A stretch of DNA of 64,000 nucleotides. Source: Phaeobacter gallaeciensis DSM 26640 (GTDB lineage Bacteria > Pseudomonadota > Alphaproteobacteria > Rhodobacterales > Rhodobacteraceae). Below the pieces are notes generated by a model, which had not been told where the DNA came from, did no database searches, and saw nothing but the letters and a program-made list of their open reading frames with translations. The DNA lies in assembly GCF_000511385.1 (NCBI RefSeq), contig NC_023137.1, positions 3,355,001 to 3,419,000 of the forward strand. Direction: 5' to 3'. The position numbers were made by a program, and so were the translations under genes. Of this stretch, positions 8,233-16,610 are shown piece after piece. Numbering within the stretch: the first letter of the stretch is position 1; each line of letters opens with the position of its first letter.

Positions 8233-9249
8233 ATGCTGAAATCGACCACCATTCTTGCAGGCGCCTTGATCGCCGCCGTCGCCACTTCTGCCGCTGCCGA
8301 GGGTGAGCTGAACCTCTACTCCTCGCGCCACTATGATACTGACGAACGTCTCTACTCTGATTTTGAAGAGGCCACCGGCATCACCATCAACCGCATCGAA
8401 GGCAAAGCCGACGAGCTGATCGCCCGCATGAGCGCAGAGGGAGCGAACTCCCCCGCTGACATCCTGCTGACAGTCGACACCTCTCGCCTTGCCCGCGCCA
8501 AGAACGAAGGCCTGCTGCAGGCCATCGACAGCGACACACTGGAAGCCCGCGTTCCCGGTTATCTGCAGGATGCAGACAACCAGTGGTTCGGTTTCTCGCA
8601 GCGCGCGCGTATCATCTACTTTGACAAAGCAGATGTCGCCAACCCGCCAAAAACCTATCTCGATCTCGCCGATCCCGCCTACAAAGGTCAGGTCTGCATC
8701 CGGTCATCGACCAACACCTACAACCAGACCCTGCTGGCCTCGATCGTCACTCACCACGGTGAAGAAGCCGCAACCGACTGGGCAAAAGGTGTCGTCGCCA
8801 ACATGGCCCGCGCACCACAGGGTGGTGACACCGACCAGCTGCGCGGCATCGTCTCCGGCGAATGCGAAATCGCAGTCGGCAACAGCTACTACTTCGCGCG
8901 CTCCATCCGTAAGGATGTGAAAGGTCTCTCTGCAGATCGCGACATGATCGGTTGGGTCTTCCCCGCGCAGGACGCAGAAGGCGCGCATATGAACCTGTCC
9001 GGCGGTGGTGTAGCGGTGAACGCGCCCAACAAAGACAACGCGGTGAAGTTCCTGGAATACCTCGCCTCCGATCAGGCACAGCAGTATTTCTCGGCTGGTA
9101 ATGACGAATACCCTGCGGTTCCCGGCGTTGCTCTGGCACCCAGCATCGCAGCACTCGGTCACTTCAAGCCGGATGATGTTCAGCTGTCCGACGTGGCAAA
9201 GAACATCCCCACCGCCCAGAAAATCTTCAATCAGGTGGGCTGGGAATAA
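8233..9249 (+). CDS. fbpA: Iron(III) ABC transporter substrate-binding protein (FbpA-like)
   Basis: Periplasmic ferric-iron-binding protein of 338 residues that delivers Fe3+ to an inner-membrane ABC importer. A signal peptide (MLKSTTILAGALIAAVATSAAA) is cut near residue 22. The mature part starts GELNLYSSRHYDTDERLY, the usual FbpA/FutA opening, where His and Tyr help bind iron. Further family marks are the QRARIIYFDK segment and GNSYYFARS near the middle, whose paired tyrosines are the classic iron ligands. I took ATG 8233 because it starts the signal peptide. ATG 8221 would add only four residues. The permease partner is at 11.1-12.8 kb, on the other strand. Confidence 0.93.
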   Translation: MLKSTTILAGALIAAVATSAAAEGELNLYSSRHYDTDERLYSDFEEATGITINRIEGKADELIARMSAEGANSPADILLTVDTSRLARAKNEGLLQAIDSDTLEARVPGYLQDADNQWFGFSQRARIIYFDKADVANPPKTYLDLADPAYKGQVCIRSSTNTYNQTLLASIVTHHGEEAATDWAKGVVANMARAPQGGDTDQLRGIVSGECEIAVGNSYYFARSIRKDVKGLSADRDMIGWVFPAQDAEGAHMNLSGGGVAVNAPNKDNAVKFLEYLASDQAQQYFSAGNDEYPAVPGVALAPSIAALGHFKPDDVQLSDVAKNIPTAQKIFNQVGWE

Positions 9250-9296
9250 TCACCCCAGTGGGACGACCGGCGCATATGCGTCATTGATGTAAAGAT

Positions 9297-9328
9297 AAAG
9301 GCGCAGGAAATCCTCCTGCGCCTTTGTT
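9297..9328. terminator. Bidirectional terminator between fbpA and the DUF2938 gene
   Basis: A 10-bp perfect stem AGGCGCAGGA (9299-9308) / TCCTGCGCCT (9314-9323), extended by A-T pairs, has T-rich flanks in both directions. The flanking genes converge here. Confidence 0.88.
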
Positions 9329-9354
9329 GTACTGAAGGGCACACCGTAACCGAA

Positions 9355-9906
9355 CTACTCTGCCGGTGAAACCTGATCCCCAGATCCAGACTGACCCTTG
9401 GGCGCCAGACGGGATAGGCCAAACGCCACTACATAAAGCCCCAATCCGAACGAGAAATGCGACATCAGGCTCTTCAGCCGCGCGGCATCCGGGTTGGGTT
9501 TGTTTGCCGCCATGATCCCGGCCCCCAGTGCCGGCTGCAGGATGAAGAACGGCGCCACCACCGTCACCAGACCAAAGAGGATCGGCGCAACCGGCCCCGG
9601 CTGCACCAATTGACGCTGCCCGCCAACCGCCACAAAAACCGCCGCGAAGATCACGCCGACAATGTAATGCGCAGTCCAGCCCAGTGCGGCCTCATTCGCC
9701 ACCGGCGCCGCCTTGCGGATACTGTCGTGGGTGAACACCCCCTCAGGCATATGGCCAAGCCAGCGCCCGACCACCACAAAATTGCTCTGCGGGACGCCGA
9801 ACAATGCATCGGCGGCAATCGCCCATAGATCCATGAAGGCCGTCGCCCCCAGCCCCAATAGGACAATGCGAATAATCAATTCATTGCGGTTCAACACGGC
9901 TTCCAT
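9355..9906 (-). CDS. DUF2938 family membrane protein
   Basis: A 183-residue integral membrane protein that I assign to the DUF2938 family. Function is unknown. Visible features are hydrophobic helices at about 10-30 (IIRIVLLGLGATAFMDLWAIAADALFG), 75-95 (HYIVGVIFAAVFVAVGG), 105-130 and 150-165, giving about four membrane spans, and a hydrophilic tail rich in Ser, Gly and Gln. The family often begins with this type of glycine-rich first helix followed by GVPQSNFVVVGRWLGHMP. It stands alone between the iron-binding protein gene and cobW, and nothing ties it firmly to iron. Confidence 0.8.
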   Translation of the reverse strand: MEAVLNRNELIIRIVLLGLGATAFMDLWAIAADALFGVPQSNFVVVGRWLGHMPEGVFTHDSIRKAAPVANEAALGWTAHYIVGVIFAAVFVAVGGQRQLVQPGPVAPILFGLVTVVAPFFILQPALGAGIMAANKPNPDAARLKSLMSHFSFGLGLYVVAFGLSRLAPKGQSGSGDQVSPAE

Positions 9907-10159
9907 CCCTTTTTCATGGTTTTGCTACCCGGCGGACAAAGCCCCTCTCGGGTCCCTGTGATTTTAGGGCGACCCCGCCGCCTACTGCCAATCGCATTGT
10001 CTGAGGTGCCCCCCCAACAAAGCGAATACGCCATAACTCAAACGCGCAAATTGCTGCCGATACCGGCTTGACCTGACGTCGCGCGGAGGGTGGACGGAAC
10101 AATAAAGACCACCTATAGCTGCAGCCCGAATTCAGTGATGCAGAGCGGGGGGACGAGCC

Positions 10160-10198
10160 ATGCGTGACCATATCATTCCATTGGGGCGCACCCGATGA
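10160..10198 (+). CDS. Putative 12-codon leader overlapping the cobW start
   Basis: ATG at 10160 opens a 12-residue ORF (MRDHIIPLGRTR) whose TGA overlaps the ATG of cobW as ATGA. A GGGGGGACGAG ribosome site lies just ahead of it, whereas cobW itself has only GGGGCGCACCCG upstream. The arrangement would couple translation of cobW to that of the leader. It may also be chance, and the peptide has no evident regulatory codon run. Confidence 0.3.
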   Translation: MRDHIIPLGRTR

Positions 10199-11064
10199 AC
10201 CGAATCCCCGTCACCATTATCAGCGGCTATCTCGGCGCCGGAAAAACCACCCTGATCAATCGGCTTCTGAGCGAGGATCATGGATTGCGCCTGACGGTTC
10301 TGGTCAATGACTTTGGTCGCATCAACATCGACGAAAGTCTTCTTCAGGAGGCCAACAACTCTCAGACCATCGCGCTTAGCAATGGCTGCGTTTGCTGCAC
10401 CTTGGGCGAGGATCTGACCGCCGCGTTGCACCGCGTTCTGGCAGATGAGAGCCACCCGGATCACATCGTGATCGAGGCCAGCGGCCTCTCTGATCCGGTG
10501 GCCATCGCCAATACCGTGGTGAACGAAGCTCCGCTGTCCTACGGTGGGATCATCACCGTTACTGACGGTGAAAACCTCACGGATCTCCTTGGCGATGATC
10601 TCTTGCGCGATCAGGTCAGCCAGCAGATCCGGGCTGCAGATCTGGTGTTGATCAGCAAATGTGACACCCCCTCGGACGCTGTTATGGAGCAGCTAAACGC
10701 CCTTGGCGCCCGCACGCCAACACTTTTGGCAGACGCTCCTATAGCCGATCTCCTGTTTGACGTGCTGCCTTTGCCTGTGGGCAGGACCAGTGCGAAATCC
10801 GCCCATCATGCCTATGCCACCTGGCACCATCGCAGCACCGACCCCATGGACCGCTGTCGCCTGGGTGACAAACTGGCGAACCGGCCCGATGGCCTCTACC
10901 GGATGAAGGGCTTTGTGCTGACCAACGGCGGCGGGTATGAGCTGCATGTGGTTGGACGACAGGTCTCTGCCAAACGCTGCGAAGCGGAAGAAACCGTGCT
11001 TGTCGCCCTTGGCCCTGCGGCCCGGATCTCCCGCGAAGATATTGAGGATTGGTGGCACAGCTGA
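10195..11064 (+). CDS. CobW/COG0523-type GTPase (metal chaperone family)
   Basis: A 289-residue G3E-family P-loop GTPase. The Walker A motif GYLGAGKT is at 11-18 and the family CxCC metal-binding motif is at 65-68 (GCVCC). A guanine-specificity ISKCD segment lies near 160, followed by a CobW C-terminal domain from about residue 210 (RMKGFVLTNGGG...). Family members deliver Zn, Co or Fe to target enzymes. This one lacks the His-rich linker seen in some CobW and YciC proteins, so the metal is not evident. No cobalamin gene is nearby. It sits between two ferric-iron transport genes, which hints at metal homeostasis. No zinc-type Zur box was spotted upstream, but I could have missed one. Confidence 0.92.
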   Translation: MNRIPVTIISGYLGAGKTTLINRLLSEDHGLRLTVLVNDFGRINIDESLLQEANNSQTIALSNGCVCCTLGEDLTAALHRVLADESHPDHIVIEASGLSDPVAIANTVVNEAPLSYGGIITVTDGENLTDLLGDDLLRDQVSQQIRAADLVLISKCDTPSDAVMEQLNALGARTPTLLADAPIADLLFDVLPLPVGRTSAKSAHHAYATWHHRSTDPMDRCRLGDKLANRPDGLYRMKGFVLTNGGGYELHVVGRQVSAKRCEAEETVLVALGPAARISREDIEDWWHS

Positions 11065-11084
11065 GCCACCAAAGGAGGCCGCGC

Positions 11085-12815
11085 TTAACTGCGCCGCCCC
11101 ACCTGCCGACAAATCAGGATCACCGGCAACAGACCAACCAACATGATCACCAGCGAGGGTACCGCCGCGCCTTCCAGCCGCTCGTCCGATGCCAGACGAT
11201 AGGCCTGAACCGCCAGGGTATCATAGTTGAAGGGACGCATGATCAGCGTCGCAGGCAGCTCCTTCATCACATCGACAAAGACGATCAGCAGCGCCGTCAT
11301 CAGGCTGGGCGTCAGGATCGGCAGATGCACCCGGCGCAGCATGCCCAGCGGACTTTGCCCCAAGGACCGCGCGGCGGCATCCATATTCGCGTGCACCGTA
11401 GATTGCCCCCCCTCATAGGCGCCCAAGGCCGCCGCCAGAAAGCGCACCATATAGGCCGCTACCAGCAGCCAGATCGACCCGGTGATCAGCAGGCCAGTCC
11501 GGATCTCGAAATTCGCCCGCATCCAGGCATCCAATGCGTTGTCAAAGGCTGCGAAGGGCACCATCAGCCCGACCGCAATCACCCCGCCCGGCACCGCATA
11601 ACCCAACCGCGAGACATGCCCCGCCAGCGCTGAGGGCCGACCCGGCCGCAGGCGCTGGTAGAACCCAAGGCAAACTGCTGCGACCACCGTCAGGAGGGCC
11701 GCCGTCATCGCCAGCGTAAGCGAGTTCTGCAGAAACCTCAGGTAGCGTTTGCTCAACAGGTTCTGCTCCGACTCCATCCCCATCTGCGCCAGAATCACAA
11801 CCGGCAACAGGAACCCCAACAGAACCGGCAGGACACAGAGGCCAAACGCCAGAACCGCCTTGAAACCATGCAGATCCACCGGCGGCATCTTGGCCTGCTG
11901 CTTGCCTGCGTGGTGATAGCGCGCCCGTCCGCGTGTGGCCCGTTCTGCGACCGCCAGCGTCAAGGCAAAGCCCAGCAGGCACAGCGCCAACTGCGCCGCA
12001 CCAGCCCGATCAGCCAGAGAAAACCAGCTGGTATAAATCCCGGTGGCAAAGGTCTGCACACCGAAATAACTCACGGTACCGAAATCAGCGATGGTCTCCA
12101 TCACCGCCAGCAGAACACCGGACGCGATCGCCGGGCGCGCCATGGGCAGGCTGACCCGCCAGAATGCCTGCAAAGAGGTATTGCCAAGTGCACGCGCCGC
12201 CAGAAAAGCCCCCGCGCTTTGCTGCAAAAACGCAGCCCGCGCCAGCAGGTAAACATAGGGGTAGAGCACCAGCACCAGCATCACCGCCGCCCCTCCGACA
12301 GAGCGGATCTCAGGGAACCAATAGTCGCGCGGCCCCCAGCCGGTAACCTGTCGCAATGTGGTCTGCACAACGCCGGGGTGATCCAGAACGAAGGTATAGG
12401 CATAGGCCAACACATAGGCCGGGAAGGCCAGCGGCAAGATCAGCACGACCTCCATTATTCGCACACCTGGGAAGCGGGTCATCGTCACCAGCCAGGCCGC
12501 ACCCACACCGACCATTCCGGTTCCCAACGCCACCAGCAAGACCAGAACCAATGTCGTTCCGGCATACCCTGGCAACACCGTGTCCATCAGGTGCCGGATC
12601 GTCTCTGTCCCGCCTGTCAGAGCCGCAAGCATCACCGCCAGCATTGGCAACAAACACGCCAGGGCCACCACCCAACCGACAGCGGCAAACAGCGCACCAC
12701 CGGGTTTCTTTCGCCGTGCCCGACGGCTTGGACCTGCAACGGATGTCGCAGCGCCTGCGGCGGCGGCACGCTCAGCCTCTGCTGCTACGGGTGAAATAGG
12801 TGTGATCTTTGGCAT
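11085..12815 (-). CDS. fbpB: Iron(III) ABC transporter permease, fused two-domain type (FbpB-like)
   Basis: A 576-residue inner-membrane permease with about twelve transmembrane helices, built as two tandem binding-protein-dependent permease domains (about 85-290 and 365-570). Each domain has an EAA-type cytoplasmic loop. The first is AARALGNTSLQAFWRVSLPMARPAI near 205-230 and the second is AARSLGQSPLGMLRRVHLPILTPSL near 505-530. Those loops dock the ATPase. Such fusions are typical of FbpB/SfuB ferric transporters. A 40-residue basic, Ala-rich N-terminus precedes the first helix. It converges with cobW (20 nt between stops). No FbpC-type ATPase gene is adjacent, so the ATPase must be elsewhere. 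Confidence 0.92.
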   Translation of the reverse strand: MPKITPISPVAAEAERAAAAGAATSVAGPSRRARRKKPGGALFAAVGWVVALACLLPMLAVMLAALTGGTETIRHLMDTVLPGYAGTTLVLVLLVALGTGMVGVGAAWLVTMTRFPGVRIMEVVLILPLAFPAYVLAYAYTFVLDHPGVVQTTLRQVTGWGPRDYWFPEIRSVGGAAVMLVLVLYPYVYLLARAAFLQQSAGAFLAARALGNTSLQAFWRVSLPMARPAIASGVLLAVMETIADFGTVSYFGVQTFATGIYTSWFSLADRAGAAQLALCLLGFALTLAVAERATRGRARYHHAGKQQAKMPPVDLHGFKAVLAFGLCVLPVLLGFLLPVVILAQMGMESEQNLLSKRYLRFLQNSLTLAMTAALLTVVAAVCLGFYQRLRPGRPSALAGHVSRLGYAVPGGVIAVGLMVPFAAFDNALDAWMRANFEIRTGLLITGSIWLLVAAYMVRFLAAALGAYEGGQSTVHANMDAAARSLGQSPLGMLRRVHLPILTPSLMTALLIVFVDVMKELPATLIMRPFNYDTLAVQAYRLASDERLEGAAVPSLVIMLVGLLPVILICRQVGRRS

Positions 12816-12938
12816 GAATGCAGGACTACCTCAGTGCAGCCCCCTATTTCGATCATTTTCGTCGGAAATGCCAGCAACAATGGCAAAGCGCAGCCATTCG
12901 CCGCGCCCGCATACGTCAATGTGCTAGGGAATTCCAAA

Positions 12939-12973
12939 CTGGCGCAACCGGAGGGAGGAACCGGTTGCGCCAG
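12939..12973 (-). terminator. Strong hairpin downstream of the paaK-like gene
   Basis: A 13-bp perfect inverted repeat, CTGGCGCAACCGG (12939-12951) and CCGGTTGCGCCAG (12961-12973), encloses a 9-nt loop. On the minus strand it is followed by TTTGG, a short T tract, and it lies 39 nt after the end of the long operon, so terminator is the best reading. Confidence 0.65.
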
Positions 12974-13011
12974 ATATACCCCGGATCGGGCGGCTCCCAC
13001 AGGACAGGGGA

Positions 13012-14229
13012 TCAGTCGTAGCTGCGCTGGTCCTCAATCACCAAACCGTCCTTAGGCAGAACACCAGGAGCGACCACTTCAACGCGCCCTTTCAACTTCA
13101 GCACCTCCACGACAGAACGGGAAAACGCGATTTCATCGCCGTCCTGTGCTTCGATCTGGACAGTCATCGCATCCATTTCACCATCACGGCTGGCAATGAC
13201 CCGCGCCTTTACGATTTCATCGTGCTTGTCGACCAGTGCCGCAACCTGTTCGGGGCGCACAAACATGCCCTTGATCTTGGTGGTCTGATCGGCGCGGCCC
13301 ATCCAGCCTTTGATCCGCATATTGGTGCGGCCACAGGGAGATTCACCCGGCAATACGGCGCTCAGATCGCCGGTGGCAAACCGGATGAGCGGATAGTCCG
13401 GGTTCAGCGTGGTCACTACAACCTCACCCACCTCACCCACCGCAACTGGCGTACCAGTGCCGGGGGTAACGATCTCGACGATGACCTGTTCATCGACGAT
13501 CATCCCCTCCATCGCTGCACTCTCATAGGCGATATTGCCCAGATCCGCCGTCGCATAGGATTGCAGACAGGTGATTCCGCGATCTGCATATTCCTGACGC
13601 AGGGACGGGAACAAGGCACCGCCTCCGACCGCCGCCTTGGTAAAGCCCAGCTGCACACCCATGGCGTCGGCCTTGTCCAGGATCACCTTCAAATAGTCTG
13701 GTGTCCCGGCATAGGCCGTGGCCCCGACGTCACGCGCCGCAGTCACCTGAAGCTCGGTCTGGCCCGTACCCGCGGGCAGCACAGCAGCGCCAACGGCCCG
13801 CGCCCCATTCTCAAAAATCATGCCTGCGGGCGTCAGGTGGTAGCCAAAGCAGTTCTGCACCACATCACCGGGACCAATACCCGCCGCATGAAGGAATCGC
13901 CCCATACGCCACCAGTCATGATCCACCCCGCCCGGTTCGTAGATTGGGCCTGGCGACTGGAAGATGTGGGCAAAGCCACTGGCAGGCTTCACCGTAAACC
14001 CACCAAACGGCGGATGCGCGGCCTGTGCCTTGCCTAAGTCAGATTTGCGCAGAACCGGCAGAGCGGCCAGATCCGCAACAGAGGTAATGGACGCGGCATC
14101 AACATTCCGCAGGCTGTCTCCATAACCCGGCGCGGCCATAGCGCGGGCGATCTGCTGCGGCAGTTGTTTCGCCAAATCGGAGACACGGGCGTCTGCGCTG
14201 CGTGTCTCAAGGCTATCAAAATTTGTCAT
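13012..14229 (-). CDS. Phenylacetate-CoA ligase-like adenylate-forming enzyme
   Basis: A 405-residue member of the PaaK/AMP-binding superfamily, predicted to activate a carboxylic acid with ATP and load it onto CoA. Family features are the YAGTPDYL segment near 180, LQSYATADLGNIAYE (the A5-like region), PLIRFATGDLSAVLPGESPCGRTNMRIKGWMGRADQTTKIKG in two pieces (A7-A8 core), and a C-terminal AMP-binding lid of about 90 residues. The classic P-loop is weak, as in PaaK proteins. It is the last gene of the operon. ATG 14229 follows livF by 14 nt, and GAGGCGGGG lies upstream. The substrate is unknown. The neighbouring transporter suggests an aromatic or aliphatic acid. Confidence 0.85.
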   Translation of the reverse strand: MTNFDSLETRSADARVSDLAKQLPQQIARAMAAPGYGDSLRNVDAASITSVADLAALPVLRKSDLGKAQAAHPPFGGFTVKPASGFAHIFQSPGPIYEPGGVDHDWWRMGRFLHAAGIGPGDVVQNCFGYHLTPAGMIFENGARAVGAAVLPAGTGQTELQVTAARDVGATAYAGTPDYLKVILDKADAMGVQLGFTKAAVGGGALFPSLRQEYADRGITCLQSYATADLGNIAYESAAMEGMIVDEQVIVEIVTPGTGTPVAVGEVGEVVVTTLNPDYPLIRFATGDLSAVLPGESPCGRTNMRIKGWMGRADQTTKIKGMFVRPEQVAALVDKHDEIVKARVIASRDGEMDAMTVQIEAQDGDEIAFSRSVVEVLKLKGRVEVVAPGVLPKDGLVIEDQRSYD

Positions 14230-14243
14230 GTCAGCACCCCGCC

Positions 14244-15080
14244 TCAGCTCAACCACCGCTTCCGGCGGCGATATGATCGCACGTCGCGAAAACTCTTACG
14301 CCCTTCGTCAGACATCCCGAGGTAGAACTCCTTCACATCCGGGTTCTCGCGCAGTTCAGCGGCAGGGCCATCCATCACCACACGACCGGATTCCAGAATG
14401 TAGCCATAGTGCGAATAGCGCAGCGCCACATTGGTGTTCTGTTCGGCCAGAAGGAAGGTCACCCCTTCGTTTTCGTTGATCGACTTCACAATCTCAAAGA
14501 TCTGTTCCACCAGCTGGGGCGCCAGCCCCATTGATGGCTCATCCAGCAGGATCGTCTCCGGGCGGCTCATCAGGGCGCGGCCCATGGCAACCATCTGCTG
14601 TTCACCACCAGAGGTATAGCCCGCCTGGCTGCGGCGGCGCTCCTTCAGGCGTGGGAAATAGCTATAGACCATCTCCAGATCGCGCTGGATGTTCGCATTG
14701 CCATCGCTGCGGGTATAGGCGCCGGTCAGCAGGTTTTCCTCAACGGTCAGATGTTCAAAACAGTGACGGCCTTCCATCACCTGAATAACACCCTTTTTGA
14801 CCAGTTCGGCAGGATCTCGGTCCTGAATGCGCTCACCACGATAGCTGATCGACCCTTTGGTGACCTCGCCCCGCTCGGAGTGCAGCAGGTTTGACACCGC
14901 CTTGAGTGTTGTCGTCTTACCCGCGCCATTGCCGCCCAGCAGCGCGGTGATCCCGCCCTTCGGGACCTTCAGGCTGACGCCCTTCAAAACGAGGATCACG
15001 TGGTTGTAGATCACTTCGATGTTGTTGACCTCAAGCAGGGTCTCTGCCTGAACATCGGTGGTTTTGGCTGTATCCAGCAT
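14244..15080 (-). CDS. ABC transporter ATP-binding protein, branched-chain amino acid type (LivF-like)
   Basis: Cytoplasmic ATPase subunit, 278 residues, of a HAAT-type importer. Walker A is LLGGNGAGKTT near 47-56, the signature region reads TSGGEQQMVAMGRAL, and Walker B is ILLDEPSMGLAP. The C-terminus (EFYLGMSDEGRKSFRDVRSYRRRKRWLS, split here as EFYLGM then a basic tail) carries a Lys/Arg-rich extension not needed for the fold. Two GC-rich hairpins separate it from the upstream binding-protein gene, which should keep its level lower than that of the binding protein. The N-terminal 12 residues before LLEVNNIEVIYNHV are variable. Confidence 0.93.
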   Translation of the reverse strand: MLDTAKTTDVQAETLLEVNNIEVIYNHVILVLKGVSLKVPKGGITALLGGNGAGKTTTLKAVSNLLHSERGEVTKGSISYRGERIQDRDPAELVKKGVIQVMEGRHCFEHLTVEENLLTGAYTRSDGNANIQRDLEMVYSYFPRLKERRRSQAGYTSGGEQQMVAMGRALMSRPETILLDEPSMGLAPQLVEQIFEIVKSINENEGVTFLLAEQNTNVALRYSHYGYILESGRVVMDGPAAELRENPDVKEFYLGMSDEGRKSFRDVRSYRRRKRWLS

Positions 15081-15136
15081 CTTTTGTTGTCCTCACGCGG
15101 TCCTGACCCGATCGCCCTGTTCCGGGTCTGTCAGTG

Positions 15137-15160
15137 GGTGCGGCCCTCGCGCGCCGCACC
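15137..15160 (-). promoter_or_regulatory. Intercistronic hairpin between the livK-like and livF-like genes (distal)
   Basis: GGTGCGGC (15137-15144) and GCCGCACC (15153-15160) form an 8-bp stem with an 8-nt loop and no T tract. Together with the next hairpin it probably protects or partially terminates the binding-protein mRNA. Confidence 0.5.
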
Positions 15161-15203
15161 GGGTGATATGCGCGCCAGCAGCGACGCGGTTCAGCAGATC
15201 CGC

Positions 15204-15222
15204 CCCCGGCCGAAAGCCGGGG
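15204..15222 (-). promoter_or_regulatory. Intercistronic hairpin directly after the livK-like gene
   Basis: CCCCGGC (15204-15210) and GCCGGGG (15216-15222) form a 7-bp stem with the loop CGAAA, 16 nt after the stop codon. This position and lack of a T run are typical of 3'-stabilising stems after binding-protein genes. Confidence 0.55.
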
Positions 15223-15237
15223 ACAGACCAGACTGCA

Positions 15238-16521
15238 TTACTTGCAGCCCGCCTCGATGTTGTTTTCCTTGGCATAGGCCATGGAATCTTCCTCGATCAG
15301 TGGCTGGATCACATCCCGATCGCTCGGTGCAAAATCGCTGATCAGGTTCCAGGTTTTGGCCGAAGCATCCCACTGGGTCATACCAACCAGACCGGGGCCG
15401 CCATGGTTCTCGCAGGAGACGTTGAAGGACGGACCGAAATACGGCATCCCCAGCGCAGACATGCGCGCTTCAGGCATTTCCAGAGCTTCCATACCATCGC
15501 GCATCATCGCAGGGGTGATGTCGTTGGTGCCATGGATTTCCTGGGCCGTTTTTGCCGCCTCAACAGCCAGCATCGCCGCATACATACCACGGTTATAAAG
15601 CACGTTGCCGATCTGATCGCCCGCACCAGCCGCAAGCCCTTTGTCTACAACATGCGTCTGGATATCCGCGAACACAGGGAAGTCGCGGCCCACACCGTGG
15701 AAGGTCACAGCCTTGTAGCCATTGGCCTTTTCACCCGCTGCCATCACATCATGCTCAGCACCGGACCACCAGACGCCAATGAAATTCTCCATCGGATAGC
15801 GAATGTTGGCGGCTTCCTGAATGGCGACCTGGTTCATCACGCCCCAGCCCCACATGATCACGAAATCCGGACGGTCGCGACGGATCTGCAGCCACTGGGA
15901 TTTCTGCTCCTGACCGGGGTGGTCAACGGGCAATGTCGACAGGGTGAAGCCGTGTTTCTTCGACAGCTCCTCCAGCGTCCGGATCGGCTCCTTGCCATAG
16001 GCGGAGTTGTGGAACAGCAGCGAGATTTTCTTGCCGTTCAGATCACCGCCGTTTTCTTCCAGCAGATAGTTGATGATCCCCGAAGCACCATCCCAGTAGT
16101 TGGCAGGATAGTTGAAGACATTGCTGAACACTTCACCATTTGCCGCCGATGTCCGGCCATAGCCCATGGTGTGCAGCGGAATGCCATCTGCGGTCACTTT
16201 TGGGATCAGCTGATAGGTGATGCCGGTGGACAAGGGCTGATAGACCAGCGCGCCTTCGCCCTTGGTCGCCTCATAGCATTCCACACCTTTCTCGGTGTTG
16301 TAGCCGGTCTCGCATTCGATGACCTTTGCCTTCACGCCATTGATGCCACCATCACGCTCATTGACCAGCGTGAAATAGTCCGCATAGCCATCCGCAAAGG
16401 GGATACCGCCAGCCGCGTAGGGGCCGGTGCGATAGCTCAGCGACGGAAACACCAGGTCCGCCATGGCAGGGCCAGCGGCCATCACGGCGCCCAGCGCCAG
16501 AGTCGTCAGTTTCATTTTCAT
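15238..16521 (-). CDS. ABC transporter substrate-binding protein, branched-chain amino acid family (LivK-like)
   Basis: Periplasmic ligand-binding protein of 427 residues. A signal peptide (basic MKMK, hydrophobic core, cut after AMA near residue 21) precedes a two-lobe periplasmic-binding fold of the type I LivJ/AmiC group. Stretches such as YRTGPYAAGGIPFADGYADYF near the start and DFVIMWGWGVMNQVAIQEA in the middle fit the family. It is longer than LIVBP (about 345 mature), as seen in binding proteins for aromatic or other carboxylic acids and amides. Substrate cannot be read from sequence. Its place next to two acyl-CoA ligases argues for a carboxylate rather than leucine. Confidence 0.9.
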   Translation of the reverse strand: MKMKLTTLALGAVMAAGPAMADLVFPSLSYRTGPYAAGGIPFADGYADYFTLVNERDGGINGVKAKVIECETGYNTEKGVECYEATKGEGALVYQPLSTGITYQLIPKVTADGIPLHTMGYGRTSAANGEVFSNVFNYPANYWDGASGIINYLLEENGGDLNGKKISLLFHNSAYGKEPIRTLEELSKKHGFTLSTLPVDHPGQEQKSQWLQIRRDRPDFVIMWGWGVMNQVAIQEAANIRYPMENFIGVWWSGAEHDVMAAGEKANGYKAVTFHGVGRDFPVFADIQTHVVDKGLAAGAGDQIGNVLYNRGMYAAMLAVEAAKTAQEIHGTNDITPAMMRDGMEALEMPEARMSALGMPYFGPSFNVSCENHGGPGLVGMTQWDASAKTWNLISDFAPSDRDVIQPLIEEDSMAYAKENNIEAGCK

Positions 16522-16610
16522 CGGGTCTCATCCTCCCTTGAATTGTCCGATGTGGGTCAAACGGGGTTTGATCTTGTTATTGCCCCGCAGTCTTGCTTGG
16601 CCGGTCCCGC

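Noticed and set aside
11868..12794. A 308-codon plus-strand ORF opposite the iron permease
   Set aside because: Highly basic, Gln/His/Arg-rich shadow product, typical of an antisense frame over a GC-rich membrane-protein gene.
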